From the NCBI GenBank assembly GCA_002411365.1, contig DHSD01000029.1, positions 1 to 64,000 of the forward strand: 64,000 nucleotides of DNA, in the 5' to 3' direction. This stretch comes from Ruminococcaceae bacterium UBA5295. GTDB lineage: Bacteria > Bacillota > Clostridia > Oscillospirales > Acutalibacteraceae. Each line of letters begins with the position of its first letter. Within the stretch, counting starts at the first letter, position 1. This document shows, piece by piece, positions 8,405 through 15,877 of this stretch. The notes beneath the pieces are model-generated. The model saw only the letters and a list, made by a program, of their open reading frames with translations. It had not been told where the DNA came from and did not search any database. Both the position numbers and the translations under genes were made by a program.

Positions 8405-9172
8405 TCAGCCGATGAAAAGGAAGTAATTTGTCAGCGCGAGCACTTCGCGTGCCCAACAGGAAGAAACAATATACCATGGTGTTTCTGCCGGAACGGCATA
8501 CGGCTCAATGTGCAGCGAGCGTGCTATGGAGCACGCCCGGAATTCGTGGTATTCGTCCGTAACTATGGCGGCGCGCCGCCCGAAACCGTGCTTGTTAAGT
8601 ATATTTCCCGTATTCTGAAGGTTTTCGAAGGTCGTGCGCGACAGGCCTTCTGTAATTATGCGGGAAGGCGCAATGCCATCTGAAATAAGGGCGTTTTTAA
8701 TCGCATCAGCTTCGCTTATGTTTTCACCCGGCCCCTGCCCGCCGCTTGCAATGCATTTGGCACCGGGATGGGATTTGAGGTAAACAGAAGCTTTGCCTAT
8801 GCGCGCCTGCAGGTCAGCCGACGGTGTGGTGCCGTTTACCATGCTGCCGAGGACGATGGCCGGTGCGCTTTCTGGCGGTTTCTGAGCCTTCTGGGACACG
8901 ATGAAGCATGTCATTGCAAAACTCCAGCTGGCGCCTGCGCAGAAGATTATGAGGGCGGCAATAAAAAACCGTCGCGCAGCTTTCGAGCTGCGGCTTGCCG
9001 AGAGGATCCTGCGGAAAAACAGCGCGCCTGCCATAAGGAGGAGGCATACTGCAATGCCGAGCCGCCCGGCAAAATTAAGCGCATGCCACCATGCGGGGAT
9101 AAGGAACCACACAAAGCCTGCAAGCGCAGCCGCAAAGACAAATATGCTGAATATTTGAATGGCTTTTTTCAC
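8405..9172 (-). CDS. YdcF/SanA-like DUF218 membrane protein
   Basis: Two to three N-terminal membrane segments (AIQIFSIFVFAAALAGFVWF and a hydrophobic stretch near residues 40-85) followed by a DUF218 domain: IVLGSMVNG, then SGGQGPGENISEA, and the C-terminal VTDEYHEFRA. DUF218 proteins are linked to envelope functions, but the reaction is unknown. The open frame runs to an ATG at 9205, yet AGGGTGG lies 9 bases before the GTG at 9172 and a TATAAT overlaps the upstream ATG, so GTG is preferred (255 aa). It sits 19 bases upstream of pyrC. Confidence 0.85.
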   Translation of the reverse strand: MKKAIQIFSIFVFAAALAGFVWFLIPAWWHALNFAGRLGIAVCLLLMAGALFFRRILSASRSSKAARRFFIAALIIFCAGASWSFAMTCFIVSQKAQKPPESAPAIVLGSMVNGTTPSADLQARIGKASVYLKSHPGAKCIASGGQGPGENISEADAIKNALISDGIAPSRIITEGLSRTTFENLQNTGNILNKHGFGRRAAIVTDEYHEFRACSIARSLHIEPYAVPAETPWYIVSSCWAREVLALTNYFLFIG

Positions 9173-9320
9173 AATATCACACCACCCTGCCGCCGTTATT
9201 GCCATTAATTATATCATACTTGCGGGCCCAAAACTACCGGCATATTCCGAAAGAATTATACTTTGAGCCTTTAGATATAAAAGAATATACAAAAGTCGAC
9301 TAAATTTGTAGATTTATTAA

Positions 9321-9349
9321 TTGACAACTTTAAAACATGACACTATAAT
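9321..9349 (+). promoter_or_regulatory. Consensus promoter of serC-serA
   Basis: TTGACA, a 17-base spacer and TATAAT, a full SigA consensus, 45 bases before the serC ATG. No T-box or riboswitch is seen in the short leader. Confidence 0.88.
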
Positions 9350-9394
9350 GAATTTATTGTCTGAAAAAAATTCAAAAGTCACAGGAGGCTAATC

Positions 9395-10480
9395 ATGAAA
9401 CGAGTTTACAACTTTTCCGCAGGCCCCTCAATGCTGCCAGAACCTGTTCTCCGCCGTGCAGCGGATGAAATGCTTGACTACAAAGGCAGCGGCCAGTCAG
9501 TTATGGAGATGTCCCATCGATCTAAAAATTTTGAGGACATCATCTGTTCTGCGGAGAGTTTACTCCGTGAAATGATGCAGATACCGGATAATTATAAAGT
9601 CCTGTTCCTTCAGGGAGGTGCCTCCACGCAGTTTGCAATGGTGCCCCTTAACCTTATGAACGGAAGCAATAAGGCCGATTTTGTGCTTACGGGCCAGTGG
9701 GCAACGAAAGCTTACAAAGAAGCAGCCCGCTATGGCGACGCGCATGTTGTGGCTTCTTCAAAGGATAAGACGTTTACATATATCCCAAAGCTTGACCCGT
9801 CAACGTTCACAAAAGATGCTGATTATTTTCATATTTGCATGAACAACACAATTTACGGCACGGTTTACCATGAGCTGCCGCAGACGGGCAACGTGCCGCT
9901 TGTAGCTGATATTTCTTCGTGTGCTTTAAGCCAGCCGATGGATGTTTCAAAGTTCGGCGTGCTTTACGCTGGCGCGCAGAAAAACATGGGTCCGGCAGGC
10001 CTTACGGTCGTCATCATACGCGAAGACCTCATAGGCCATGCTATGGAAAAAACGCCTACAATGCTTAATTACAAGACGCATGCCGACAATGGCTCAATGT
10101 TTAACACTCCGCCGTGCTATGCTATTTACATTTGCGGCCTTGTGCTCGACTGGCTTAAAAATACGGTTGGCGGCCTTGGCGAGATGAAGAAAATCAATGA
10201 TAAAAAGGCAGGTATCCTTTACAATTTCCTCGACAGTTCTAAGCTTTTCCACGGAACGGTCGTAAAAGAGGACCGTTCCATCATGAATATACCGTTTGTA
10301 ACGGGAAATAAGGAAATGGATGCCAAATTCATAGCTGCCGCTGCCGAAAACGGATTTGTAAACATCAAGGGCCACCGCACTGTAGGCGGCATGCGTGCTT
10401 CTATTTACAATGCAATGCCGGTCGAAGGCGTTGAGAAGCTCGTAGGCTTTATGAAAAAATTTGAAAAAGAAAACGGCTGA
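9395..10480 (+). CDS. serC: Phosphoserine aminotransferase
   Basis: PLP enzyme that transaminates 3-phosphohydroxypyruvate to phosphoserine. 361 aa with the family start VYNFSAGPSMLPE, the substrate motif MSHRSKNFE, the PLP stretch QGGASTQFAM and the PLP lysine in LYAGAQKNMGPAGLT. A canonical AGGAGG precedes the ATG. It is followed after 18 bases by serA, so the two first steps of serine synthesis are co-transcribed; serB is not in the window. Confidence 0.97.
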   Translation: MKRVYNFSAGPSMLPEPVLRRAADEMLDYKGSGQSVMEMSHRSKNFEDIICSAESLLREMMQIPDNYKVLFLQGGASTQFAMVPLNLMNGSNKADFVLTGQWATKAYKEAARYGDAHVVASSKDKTFTYIPKLDPSTFTKDADYFHICMNNTIYGTVYHELPQTGNVPLVADISSCALSQPMDVSKFGVLYAGAQKNMGPAGLTVVIIREDLIGHAMEKTPTMLNYKTHADNGSMFNTPPCYAIYICGLVLDWLKNTVGGLGEMKKINDKKAGILYNFLDSSKLFHGTVVKEDRSIMNIPFVTGNKEMDAKFIAAAAENGFVNIKGHRTVGGMRASIYNAMPVEGVEKLVGFMKKFEKENG

Positions 10481-10498
10481 AATGGAGGCTGCATAGGA

Positions 10499-11665
10499 AT
10501 GTACCATATTAAATGCCTTAATAAAATATCGCCTGCCGGAACAAGGCGTTTCGGGGAAGGGTATACGGTAGACAGCACGGAGGAAAAACCCGACGCCATA
10601 CTTGTGCGCTCGGCTTCGCTGCATGAGATGGAGTTCCCGAAAAACCTTCTTGCCATTGCGCGTGCCGGCGCGGGCGTGAATAATATCCCGCTCGACCGCT
10701 GCAGCGAAAATGGCATAGCCGTTTTTAACACGCCGGGCGCGAATGCAAACGCCGTAAAAGAAATTGTTGTTGCAGCCCTGCTTTTGTCATCACGCCGTAT
10801 TATACCTGCTGTTGGGTGGGCGTCTTCGCTTAAAGGCAAAGGCGGCGAAGTAGGCAAACTTGTAGAAAAAGGGAAGAGCAACTTTGCAGGCCCGGAGATT
10901 GCAGGCAAAACGCTCGGCGTTATAGGGCTTGGAGCTGTTGGCACGCTTGTAGCAAATGCGGCGTCTTCACTTGACATGGCCGTTTACGGGTATGACCCTT
11001 ACCTTTCTGTAGATGCAGCGTGGGGGCTTTCACGCTCTGTGCACCATGCACGCTCACTTGACGAAATATTTGAGAAAAGCGATTATATTACGATACACGT
11101 TCCGTTTATGCCAAGCACTAAGAATATGATAAATGCGGATGCTATCGCGAAGATGAAAAATGGCGTGCGCCTGCTGAACTTTGCGCGCGGCGGACTTGTT
11201 GACAACGGCGCTGTGCTTGAAGGTGTCAAAAAAGGTAAGGTCGCGTGCTATGTTACGGATTTCCCTGATGACAGCCTGCTTGGCGTGGAAAATGTAATAG
11301 CTGTGCCGCACCTTGGCGCTTCGACGCCGGAATCGGAAAACAACTGCGCGCGCATGGCGGCGGATGAGCTTAAAGAATATCTCGAAAACGGCAATATACA
11401 TAATTCCGTAAATATGCCGGCTGTTTCAATGCCGCGCGGGGGCTTTATGCGTATCTGCCTGTTCCACCGCAACGTGCCGAACACTATAGGCAAGCTGTCA
11501 GGCCTCCTTGCCAACTCGGGCATCAACATTGAAAATATGCAGAGCAAGGCAAAGAAAGATTACGCTTACACTATAATTGATGTGACAGGAAGTACGGAAA
11601 AAGTGACGCCACAGAAACTTGAAGATATCGAAGAAGTTATCAGGGCGCGCATTATTCCTGCCTGA
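10499..11665 (+). CDS. serA: D-3-phosphoglycerate dehydrogenase
   Basis: NAD enzyme that begins serine synthesis from 3-phosphoglycerate. 388 aa. NAD-binding motif LGVIGLGAVGTLVANAA, catalytic Arg region NFARGGLVDNGA, catalytic His in AVPHLGASTPESE, and a C-terminal ACT domain (RICLFHRNVPNTIGKLSGLL) of the sort that gives serine feedback inhibition. It is the shorter form with an ACT domain but no long intervening domain. GGAGG site upstream; terminated by the hairpin at 11691. Confidence 0.94.
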   Translation: MYHIKCLNKISPAGTRRFGEGYTVDSTEEKPDAILVRSASLHEMEFPKNLLAIARAGAGVNNIPLDRCSENGIAVFNTPGANANAVKEIVVAALLLSSRRIIPAVGWASSLKGKGGEVGKLVEKGKSNFAGPEIAGKTLGVIGLGAVGTLVANAASSLDMAVYGYDPYLSVDAAWGLSRSVHHARSLDEIFEKSDYITIHVPFMPSTKNMINADAIAKMKNGVRLLNFARGGLVDNGAVLEGVKKGKVACYVTDFPDDSLLGVENVIAVPHLGASTPESENNCARMAADELKEYLENGNIHNSVNMPAVSMPRGGFMRICLFHRNVPNTIGKLSGLLANSGINIENMQSKAKKDYAYTIIDVTGSTEKVTPQKLEDIEEVIRARIIPA

Positions 11666-11690
11666 GCAGACACAAAAATAGATAATAAAA

Positions 11691-11735
11691 AAGGGCTGCT
11701 GCAAAGCTTTCGTTTTGCAGCAGCCCCGTATTTTT
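11691..11735. terminator. Bidirectional terminator (serA / 6S-like RNA)
   Basis: GGGCTGCTGCAAAG pairs with CTTTTGCAGCAGCCC. On the plus strand ATTTTTTC follows a short spacer; on the minus strand TTTTTTATTATC follows directly. It can end serA from the left and the structured RNA from the right. Confidence 0.88.
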
Positions 11736-11739
11736 TCAA

Positions 11740-11893
11740 TAAAAACCCGCCTGACCGTAAAGTGCTGAATAACCTGCTACCATAAGCAGGTGGGTGCCCG
11801 CCCAACGGTTTCGCACTCCCTTCGTCCGGCAAAAGCCGGGAGGTCTGAAGTCCGCCGCCGGAGCCAAAGCTCCCTATTAATAATTGTAGGGTT
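11740..11893 (-). ncRNA. ssrS: Structured RNA, probably 6S RNA
   Basis: A GC-rich block with no reading frame, ending at a strong minus-strand terminator. On the minus strand the 5' AATAACCC can pair with GGGTTTTT near the 3' end, as a closing stem. Inside are hairpins GGAGC-TTTG-GCTCC, CTCCCGGC-TTTT-GCC with GGGAG, and ACCTGCT-TATGGT-AGCAGGT. The overall form, a long end-paired rod of about 150-190 nt with CACCCACCTG followed by a small hairpin, resembles Firmicutes 6S RNA, which binds housekeeping RNA polymerase. A TATAAA lies just upstream. No covariance search could be run, so the class is a judgement. Confidence 0.55.
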
Positions 11894-11937
11894 ATTTATA
11901 CACTGGTCCGCGCATCAGGCAGGATGTTTTCTGTCTG

Positions 11938-12243
11938 TTATTTGCCGTTGCCGTCATCACTGCCATAGAAATCATCAAAATGGCTTTCAAATTCTGCCGA
12001 CAGATTCTTGAGCAGCGCCTCATCTTCGACTTCTTCAAACTGCTGCTCACCGTCTTCTTCGACGGCTTCAAATATATAATATGAGCCTTGTGCATCGACC
12101 TGCTCTTTCGGGTCGCTGTAAATTGGCTGCAGAGCATAAAAACGACCTTCATCGTTTTCGATTGCGTCAAGGATTTCAAATTCGTGCTCTTTGCCGTCTT
12201 CATCAATCAAGTTGAGAAGATCAGGACTATACTCATCGTGCAT
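11938..12243 (-). CDS. DUF1292 family small acidic protein
   Basis: A 101-aa acidic protein with the DUF1292 (YrzB-type) pattern: NLIDEDGKEHEFEILDAIEND, then YFALQP-like RFYALQPIYSDP and the tail EEVEDEALLKNLSAEFE. Function unknown; homologues often sit near ruvX and alaS. The open frame extends 54 codons further to 12405, but a promoter (12305-12333) lies inside that extension, and AAGGGGG precedes the ATG at 12243, so the short form is chosen. The 6S-like RNA follows directly downstream. Confidence 0.82.
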   Translation of the reverse strand: MHDEYSPDLLNLIDEDGKEHEFEILDAIENDEGRFYALQPIYSDPKEQVDAQGSYYIFEAVEEDGEQQFEEVEDEALLKNLSAEFESHFDDFYGSDDGNGK

Positions 12244-12304
12244 TCGGTCAAAGGCCCCCTTGTACGGCAAACTGTTAATCACGCTTTGTACATCGCTGGT
12301 ACTT

Positions 12305-12333
12305 ATTCTATCCCGGCATCCGGCTAAAGTCAA
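12305..12333 (-). promoter_or_regulatory. Promoter of the DUF1292 gene
   Basis: On the minus strand TTGACT, a 17-base spacer and TAGAAT, placing the transcript start about 55 bases before the ATG. It rules out the longer N-terminal reading. Confidence 0.72.
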
Positions 12334-12392
12334 CAGGAAAATAGAGGACTGCAAAACTATACTAAAATATTTTAAAAATATCAGAAATACTA

Positions 12393-12421
12393 TTGACATA
12401 GGCAACAGAGCGGCTTATAAT
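12393..12421 (+). promoter_or_regulatory. Consensus promoter of the 600-nt RNA
   Basis: TTGACA, a 17-base spacer and TATAAT, perfect SigA consensus. It points into a 630-base stretch with no long reading frame on the plus strand. It is divergent from the DUF1292 promoter. Confidence 0.88.
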
Positions 12422-12427
12422 AAAACC

Positions 12428-13025
12428 AGAAAAAAGAAAAGGGACGATTTAAAGAGATGCGGGCTTGGCCTTGGCAATTCGGATACAGTAGCTTAATAGA
12501 TAAAGGGCAGGCGGATGGCGCATCAATGAGGATCTGAACTTTTCGTTGAAGGGAGTGAGTCCAATGGGCGAGGATGAAGAGGCCTCACAGTTTCGGTTGG
12601 GTCTGTTGGGCCATAGCTGTTTAAAATGAATTGAAAGGAATGAGGCCCAAATACAGCTTATCTTCCAGTTGCTCTGCAGCTTTAATTTTAGAAGTTAAAG
12701 GAGCAGATACCAATGCAGTACCAAAAAAATGTTTTCAATTACAAGGGGCCGGTATGAACTGACTTTGCAGCCTGATGCAGCTTCCATTAAGAAGCTAAGA
12801 AGCGCCGTATCTAAGGAGAACGGGTTTTAAACTGGCGATTGAAAGGCAGCCGACGTACGTAAAAGGTTCCGGAGTGTTACTAAAGGTGATTCCAATGTAC
12901 ATACATTAATTCTGCTGAGAGTTTAAGCTTGACTGCATTTGACATTGCGCCATTGCATGAAAAATGGTCTCGAAACTGTAGAAATAAATAAATTTGGCTC
13001 CGGCTTCTGCCGGAGCCTCCTTTTT
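12428..13025 (+). ncRNA. Large structured non-coding RNA of unknown class (~600 nt)
   Basis: Bounded by a perfect promoter and a strong terminator, with no plus-strand frame of protein size. Two nested long-range helices tie 5' to 3' parts: TACAGT (12484-12489) with ACTGTA (12975-12980), and ATGGCG plus CAATG (12515-12520, 12524-12528) with the contiguous CATTGCGCCAT (12943-12953). Local helices include GTGAG/CTCAC (12555-12588), CTGC..CTTTAA with TTAAAG..GCAG (12674-12706), GCCGGT/ACTGGC (12748-12836) and AGCTTC/GAAGCT (12779-12796). TTGGGCC (12606) with GGCCCAA (12644) and AGCTGT (12615) with ACAGCT (12653) interleave as a pseudoknot, an alternative fold or an intermolecular contact. Length fits large ornate RNAs such as ROOL or OLE, but I recognise neither; RNase P and tmRNA signatures are absent. 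Confidence 0.75.
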
Positions 13026-13026
13026 A
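12996..13026 (+). terminator. Terminator of the 600-nt RNA
   Basis: GGCTCCGGC, loop TTCT, GCCGGAGCC, then TCCTTTTTA. A nine-pair GC-rich stem with T tract that ends the RNA 30 bases before the hflX stop codon. Confidence 0.9.
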
Positions 13027-13056
13027 TGGCACAAAAGCCGTAACTTGAAATTGCCT

Positions 13057-14316
13057 TTAACGAAGGCTGCTTTTGACGATATATTTTTTCACACGGCCGG
13101 CGAGGCTGTGCGGTATGCGTGCCGTCAACAGGCAGCCTTCGGGTGTGAATTCTTCTTTTTTCACTGCGCTGCATGAGCGTATGCATTCTGTGAGGGTGGC
13201 TTCTGAGTATGGCACAAGAAGCTCTATGGGGTCGGAAATTGGCAGGCGTGCTTCAGTGGCATTGAGGAGGCTGTCTATCCCATCGCCGGTTTTTGCGCTT
13301 ATGCGCACGGCTTGCCCAATCATTGGCATGGATTTTATCTCCGGCACAAGGTCGCATTTGTTAAGGACTGGGATAATCGGCCGGCCGGCACAACCGAGGC
13401 TGCTTAGGGTGTCATTTGTAACTTTGAGATGTGCAGGGGCTTCAGGGTTTGAAGCGTCGCAGACGTTCAGTATTACGTCTGCAGAAGCCGCCATTTCAAG
13501 CGTAGAGTGGAACGCTTCTATAAGCTGATGCGGAAGGCGGCGCAGAAAGCCTACTGTGTCTATCAGCATTACTCTTTCGCCGCATGGCAGTTTCAGGGCA
13601 CGCGCAGTGGGGTCGAGCGTGGCAAAAAGCCTGTCTTCCGCAAGGACGCCGGCGTTTGTAAGGAAATTCATAAGAGTGGATTTACCTGAATTTGTGTAGC
13701 CTACGAGCGCAACAGTGATTATTCCCTCTTTTTTGCGCCTGCGGCTTGTCTGGTCACGGCGCTTTTCCAGTTCTTCAAGCTGGCAGTTAAGTGAGTCAAT
13801 TCTACGGCGTATGTGGCGGCGGTCGGTTTCAAGTTTGCTTTCGCCTGGGCCGCGTGTGCCTATGCCGCCCCCAAGGCGTGAAAGCCCACCATGCTGCCCT
13901 GAAAGCCTCGGCAGCATATATTTAAGCCGTGCGAGTTCTGCCTGGAGCCGCCCTTCGCGGCTTTTTGCGTTCAGCGCGAAAATATAGAGGATGAGCATAG
14001 TCCGGTCTGCCGTGCTCACACCGGAAATATTTTCAATGTTTCGAAGTTGTGTTGGGGAAAGTTCGCAGTCAAAAATCAGCAGGTCGATATCGTACTCTTT
14101 GCAGAAATTTGCAACCTGCTCCATTATGCCGCGGCCCACACATGTGGCAGAGTCAGGCGACGGGCGTTTCTGTGTGATTGCACCGAACGGCTCTGCGCCC
14201 GCGCTGCGGGTTAGCGCGTAGAGCTCTGCAAGTGAAGATTTTGCATCCCACTGGCCAAAGTCCGGCTCTATAAGCAGGGCAGTTACCCTCCTTGCTCCGT
14301 TTTCATGCATTTCCAC
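13057..14316 (-). CDS. hflX: GTPase HflX
   Basis: Ribosome-associated GTPase that splits stalled or stressed ribosomes. About 419 aa: N-terminal HflX domain (CVGRGIMEQV, LSPTQLRNIE), the glycine-rich linker RLGGGIGTRGPGESKLETDR, and a G domain with G1 VGYTNSGKSTL, G3 DTVGFLRRLPH and G4 NKCD. The open frame starts at a GTG (14325), but AAAGGGGG is placed 8 bases before the GTG at 14316, which is preferred; ATG at 14310 is a third option. It converges on the large RNA. Confidence 0.95.
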   Translation of the reverse strand: MEMHENGARRVTALLIEPDFGQWDAKSSLAELYALTRSAGAEPFGAITQKRPSPDSATCVGRGIMEQVANFCKEYDIDLLIFDCELSPTQLRNIENISGVSTADRTMLILYIFALNAKSREGRLQAELARLKYMLPRLSGQHGGLSRLGGGIGTRGPGESKLETDRRHIRRRIDSLNCQLEELEKRRDQTSRRRKKEGIITVALVGYTNSGKSTLMNFLTNAGVLAEDRLFATLDPTARALKLPCGERVMLIDTVGFLRRLPHQLIEAFHSTLEMAASADVILNVCDASNPEAPAHLKVTNDTLSSLGCAGRPIIPVLNKCDLVPEIKSMPMIGQAVRISAKTGDGIDSLLNATEARLPISDPIELLVPYSEATLTECIRSCSAVKKEEFTPEGCLLTARIPHSLAGRVKKYIVKSSLR

Positions 14317-14499
14317 AAAGAACACCCCCTTTCATGAATATAACAGCATTCTACAAAAATCGACTTATTTTACGGAACTATAGGCATTTCATTGATGCGC
14401 TGTATTATCATTTACAAAAAATCGTTGAGAATTGATGGCTAAAATAAGAAATGATTGGCAATATAAAATGTAATTTAGAATACTATGTAACTTAGTTAA

Positions 14500-14527
14500 T
14501 TGACAATTCTGCAAAATGCTGTAAAAT
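14500..14527 (+). promoter_or_regulatory. Promoter of the adenine methylase gene
   Basis: TTGACA, a 16-base spacer and TAAAAT in an AT-rich stretch about 85 bases before the methylase ATG. The 295 bases between hflX and the methylase hold nothing else recognisable. Confidence 0.65.
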
Positions 14528-14611
14528 AAATTTATTAGATCTTAATCACTACTCTTAAAATATGAAGTACATATATTCTTTTGACAGTGATTTTATTAAG
14601 AGGGCATTTCT

Positions 14612-15463
14612 ATGAAAAATAAAGTTGTACAGCCAGTTTTAAAATGGGCAGGCGGGAAAAGACAATTACTGCCAAAAATAAAAAAATTAATCCCTAAAAA
14701 TATTGGTACATATTATGAACCGTTTTTAGGTGGTGGCGCAGTCCTATTTTCTCTTCAACCTGGTCATGCGATAGTAAATGATAATAATACAGAATTAATT
14801 AATATGTATGATGTAATTAAAAATAATGTGGATGCCATCATTTTAGATTTACGCAAGCATAGGAATGAAGCAGATTATTTTTATAAAATACGTGGATTAG
14901 ATCGTACACCGCAGTATAACGAAATGAATAATGTCCAAAGGGCTTCAAGATTAATTTACTTAAATAAAACTTGTTACAATGGCTTATTCCGTGTTAATAA
15001 AAATGGAGAGTTTAATGTCCCATTTGGGCGGTATAAAAATCCCAATATTGTTAATGAAACAGTGCTACGCGCCGTTAGCAATTATTTAAATACGGGCCGT
15101 ATTGAACTCCTTAATATGGACTTTGAGCAAGCATTAATCGGATGTAAACACTCCTCATTTGTTTATTTTGATCCTCCATACTATCCAGTTAGTGACAGCA
15201 GCAATTTTACTGGTTATACAGTTAACGGATTCACAAAAGAAGATCAAATCCGGCTTAAAAGTTTATGTGATAAGCTTACTGATAAGGGAGTGCGCTGGCT
15301 GCTCTCCAACTCTTCGTCGCCTTTTATTATTAGTTTATATAACAGCAAAAAATATCATATTGATTATGTCACGGCAAACAGATCAATTAGCAGCAATCCT
15401 GATGCAAGAGGAGAAGTAAAAGAGGTACTTATAAGAAATTATGAAATTGAGACAAATAGATAA
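14612..15463 (+). CDS. D12-class DNA adenine-N6 methyltransferase (Dam/DpnM-like)
   Basis: Methylates adenine N6 in DNA with SAM. 283 aa of the alpha (D12) class: N-terminal VLKWAGGKRQLLPKI, SAM-binding motif I in YYEPFLGGGAVLF, catalytic DPPY in FVYFDPPYYPVSD, and the late motif LLSNSSS. The family includes GATC methylases such as Dam and DpnM, but the target here is inferred only by similarity. Codon use is AT-rich and unlike its neighbours, a sign of transfer. A broken restriction-enzyme-like gene overlaps its end, so this is probably a now solitary methylase. Confidence 0.9.
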   Translation: MKNKVVQPVLKWAGGKRQLLPKIKKLIPKNIGTYYEPFLGGGAVLFSLQPGHAIVNDNNTELINMYDVIKNNVDAIILDLRKHRNEADYFYKIRGLDRTPQYNEMNNVQRASRLIYLNKTCYNGLFRVNKNGEFNVPFGRYKNPNIVNETVLRAVSNYLNTGRIELLNMDFEQALIGCKHSSFVYFDPPYYPVSDSSNFTGYTVNGFTKEDQIRLKSLCDKLTDKGVRWLLSNSSSPFIISLYNSKKYHIDYVTANRSISSNPDARGEVKEVLIRNYEIETNR

Positions 15464-15734
15464 AGACTGGGATTTGTTATTTGCTGACTATGGCATTTTA
15501 AATGCTATAAATTCAAATGGCTTTTTCATAATTTCCTCAAAACAAATTAATAAAGTGCTTAAAGAATATTTTATAAAATTGGCACCTTTAACAACTTGCG
15601 AAATTTCTAAGATCATGCAAAAGAGTACGATATATCATGTAAACTCATTAAACACAATAGAACGCCGTTTGCGTACCATTGAAAAATGGATTGAATGGAT
15701 ATTGGATCTGCGGAAAATTAACAATTGCCAATAA
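15441..15734 (+). pseudogene. Remnant of a type II restriction endonuclease (internally deleted)
   Basis: A 97-aa frame overlapping the methylase by 23 bases. Its first 40 residues (DWDLLFADYGILNAINSNGF, then FIISSKQI) look like the start of a restriction endonuclease family (DUF6997-type) that is normally several hundred residues and partners such methylases. The last 50 residues (EISKIMQK, NTIERRLRTIEKWIEWIL) look like the C-terminal end. The middle, with the expected nuclease core, is missing, as if by in-frame deletion. This assignment rests on remembered family patterns; an intact small protein cannot be excluded. Confidence 0.5.
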
Positions 15735-15802
15735 TATATTTTGGTTAAGCAGATATATAGTTTTATGATAATTGTGTATATGCGGCAGTTGATGCTATTT
15801 GC

Positions 15803-15831
15803 TTGCATGGAAGATTAAATTAAGTTATAAT
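15803..15831 (+). promoter_or_regulatory. Promoter of proC
   Basis: TTGCAT, a 17-base spacer and TATAAT, 46 bases before the proC ATG. Confidence 0.72.
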
Positions 15832-15877
15832 GGAATAGATATTTTTTATGTGGAAATTATAAAAGGGGTGAAGTTTA

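Noticed and set aside
11892..12206. 104-aa minus-strand frame within the DUF1292 gene
   Set aside because: Different frame of a gene with clear family features; Lys/Ser-rich shadow without a promoter or ribosome site of its own.
12244..12405. N-terminal extension of the DUF1292 frame resembling a lipoprotein signal
   Set aside because: The LTLAGC-like stretch is attractive, but a promoter lies inside it and a good ribosome site precedes the inner ATG.
12428..13025. Assignment of the large RNA as RNase P RNA, tmRNA or a group II intron
   Set aside because: RNase P core stretches, the tmRNA ends with tag frame and resume codon, and an intron domain V hairpin were looked for and not found.
12923..13186. 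87-aa minus-strand frame across the end of the large RNA and hflX
   Set aside because: Overlaps hflX in another frame and the RNA terminator; composition is not protein-like.
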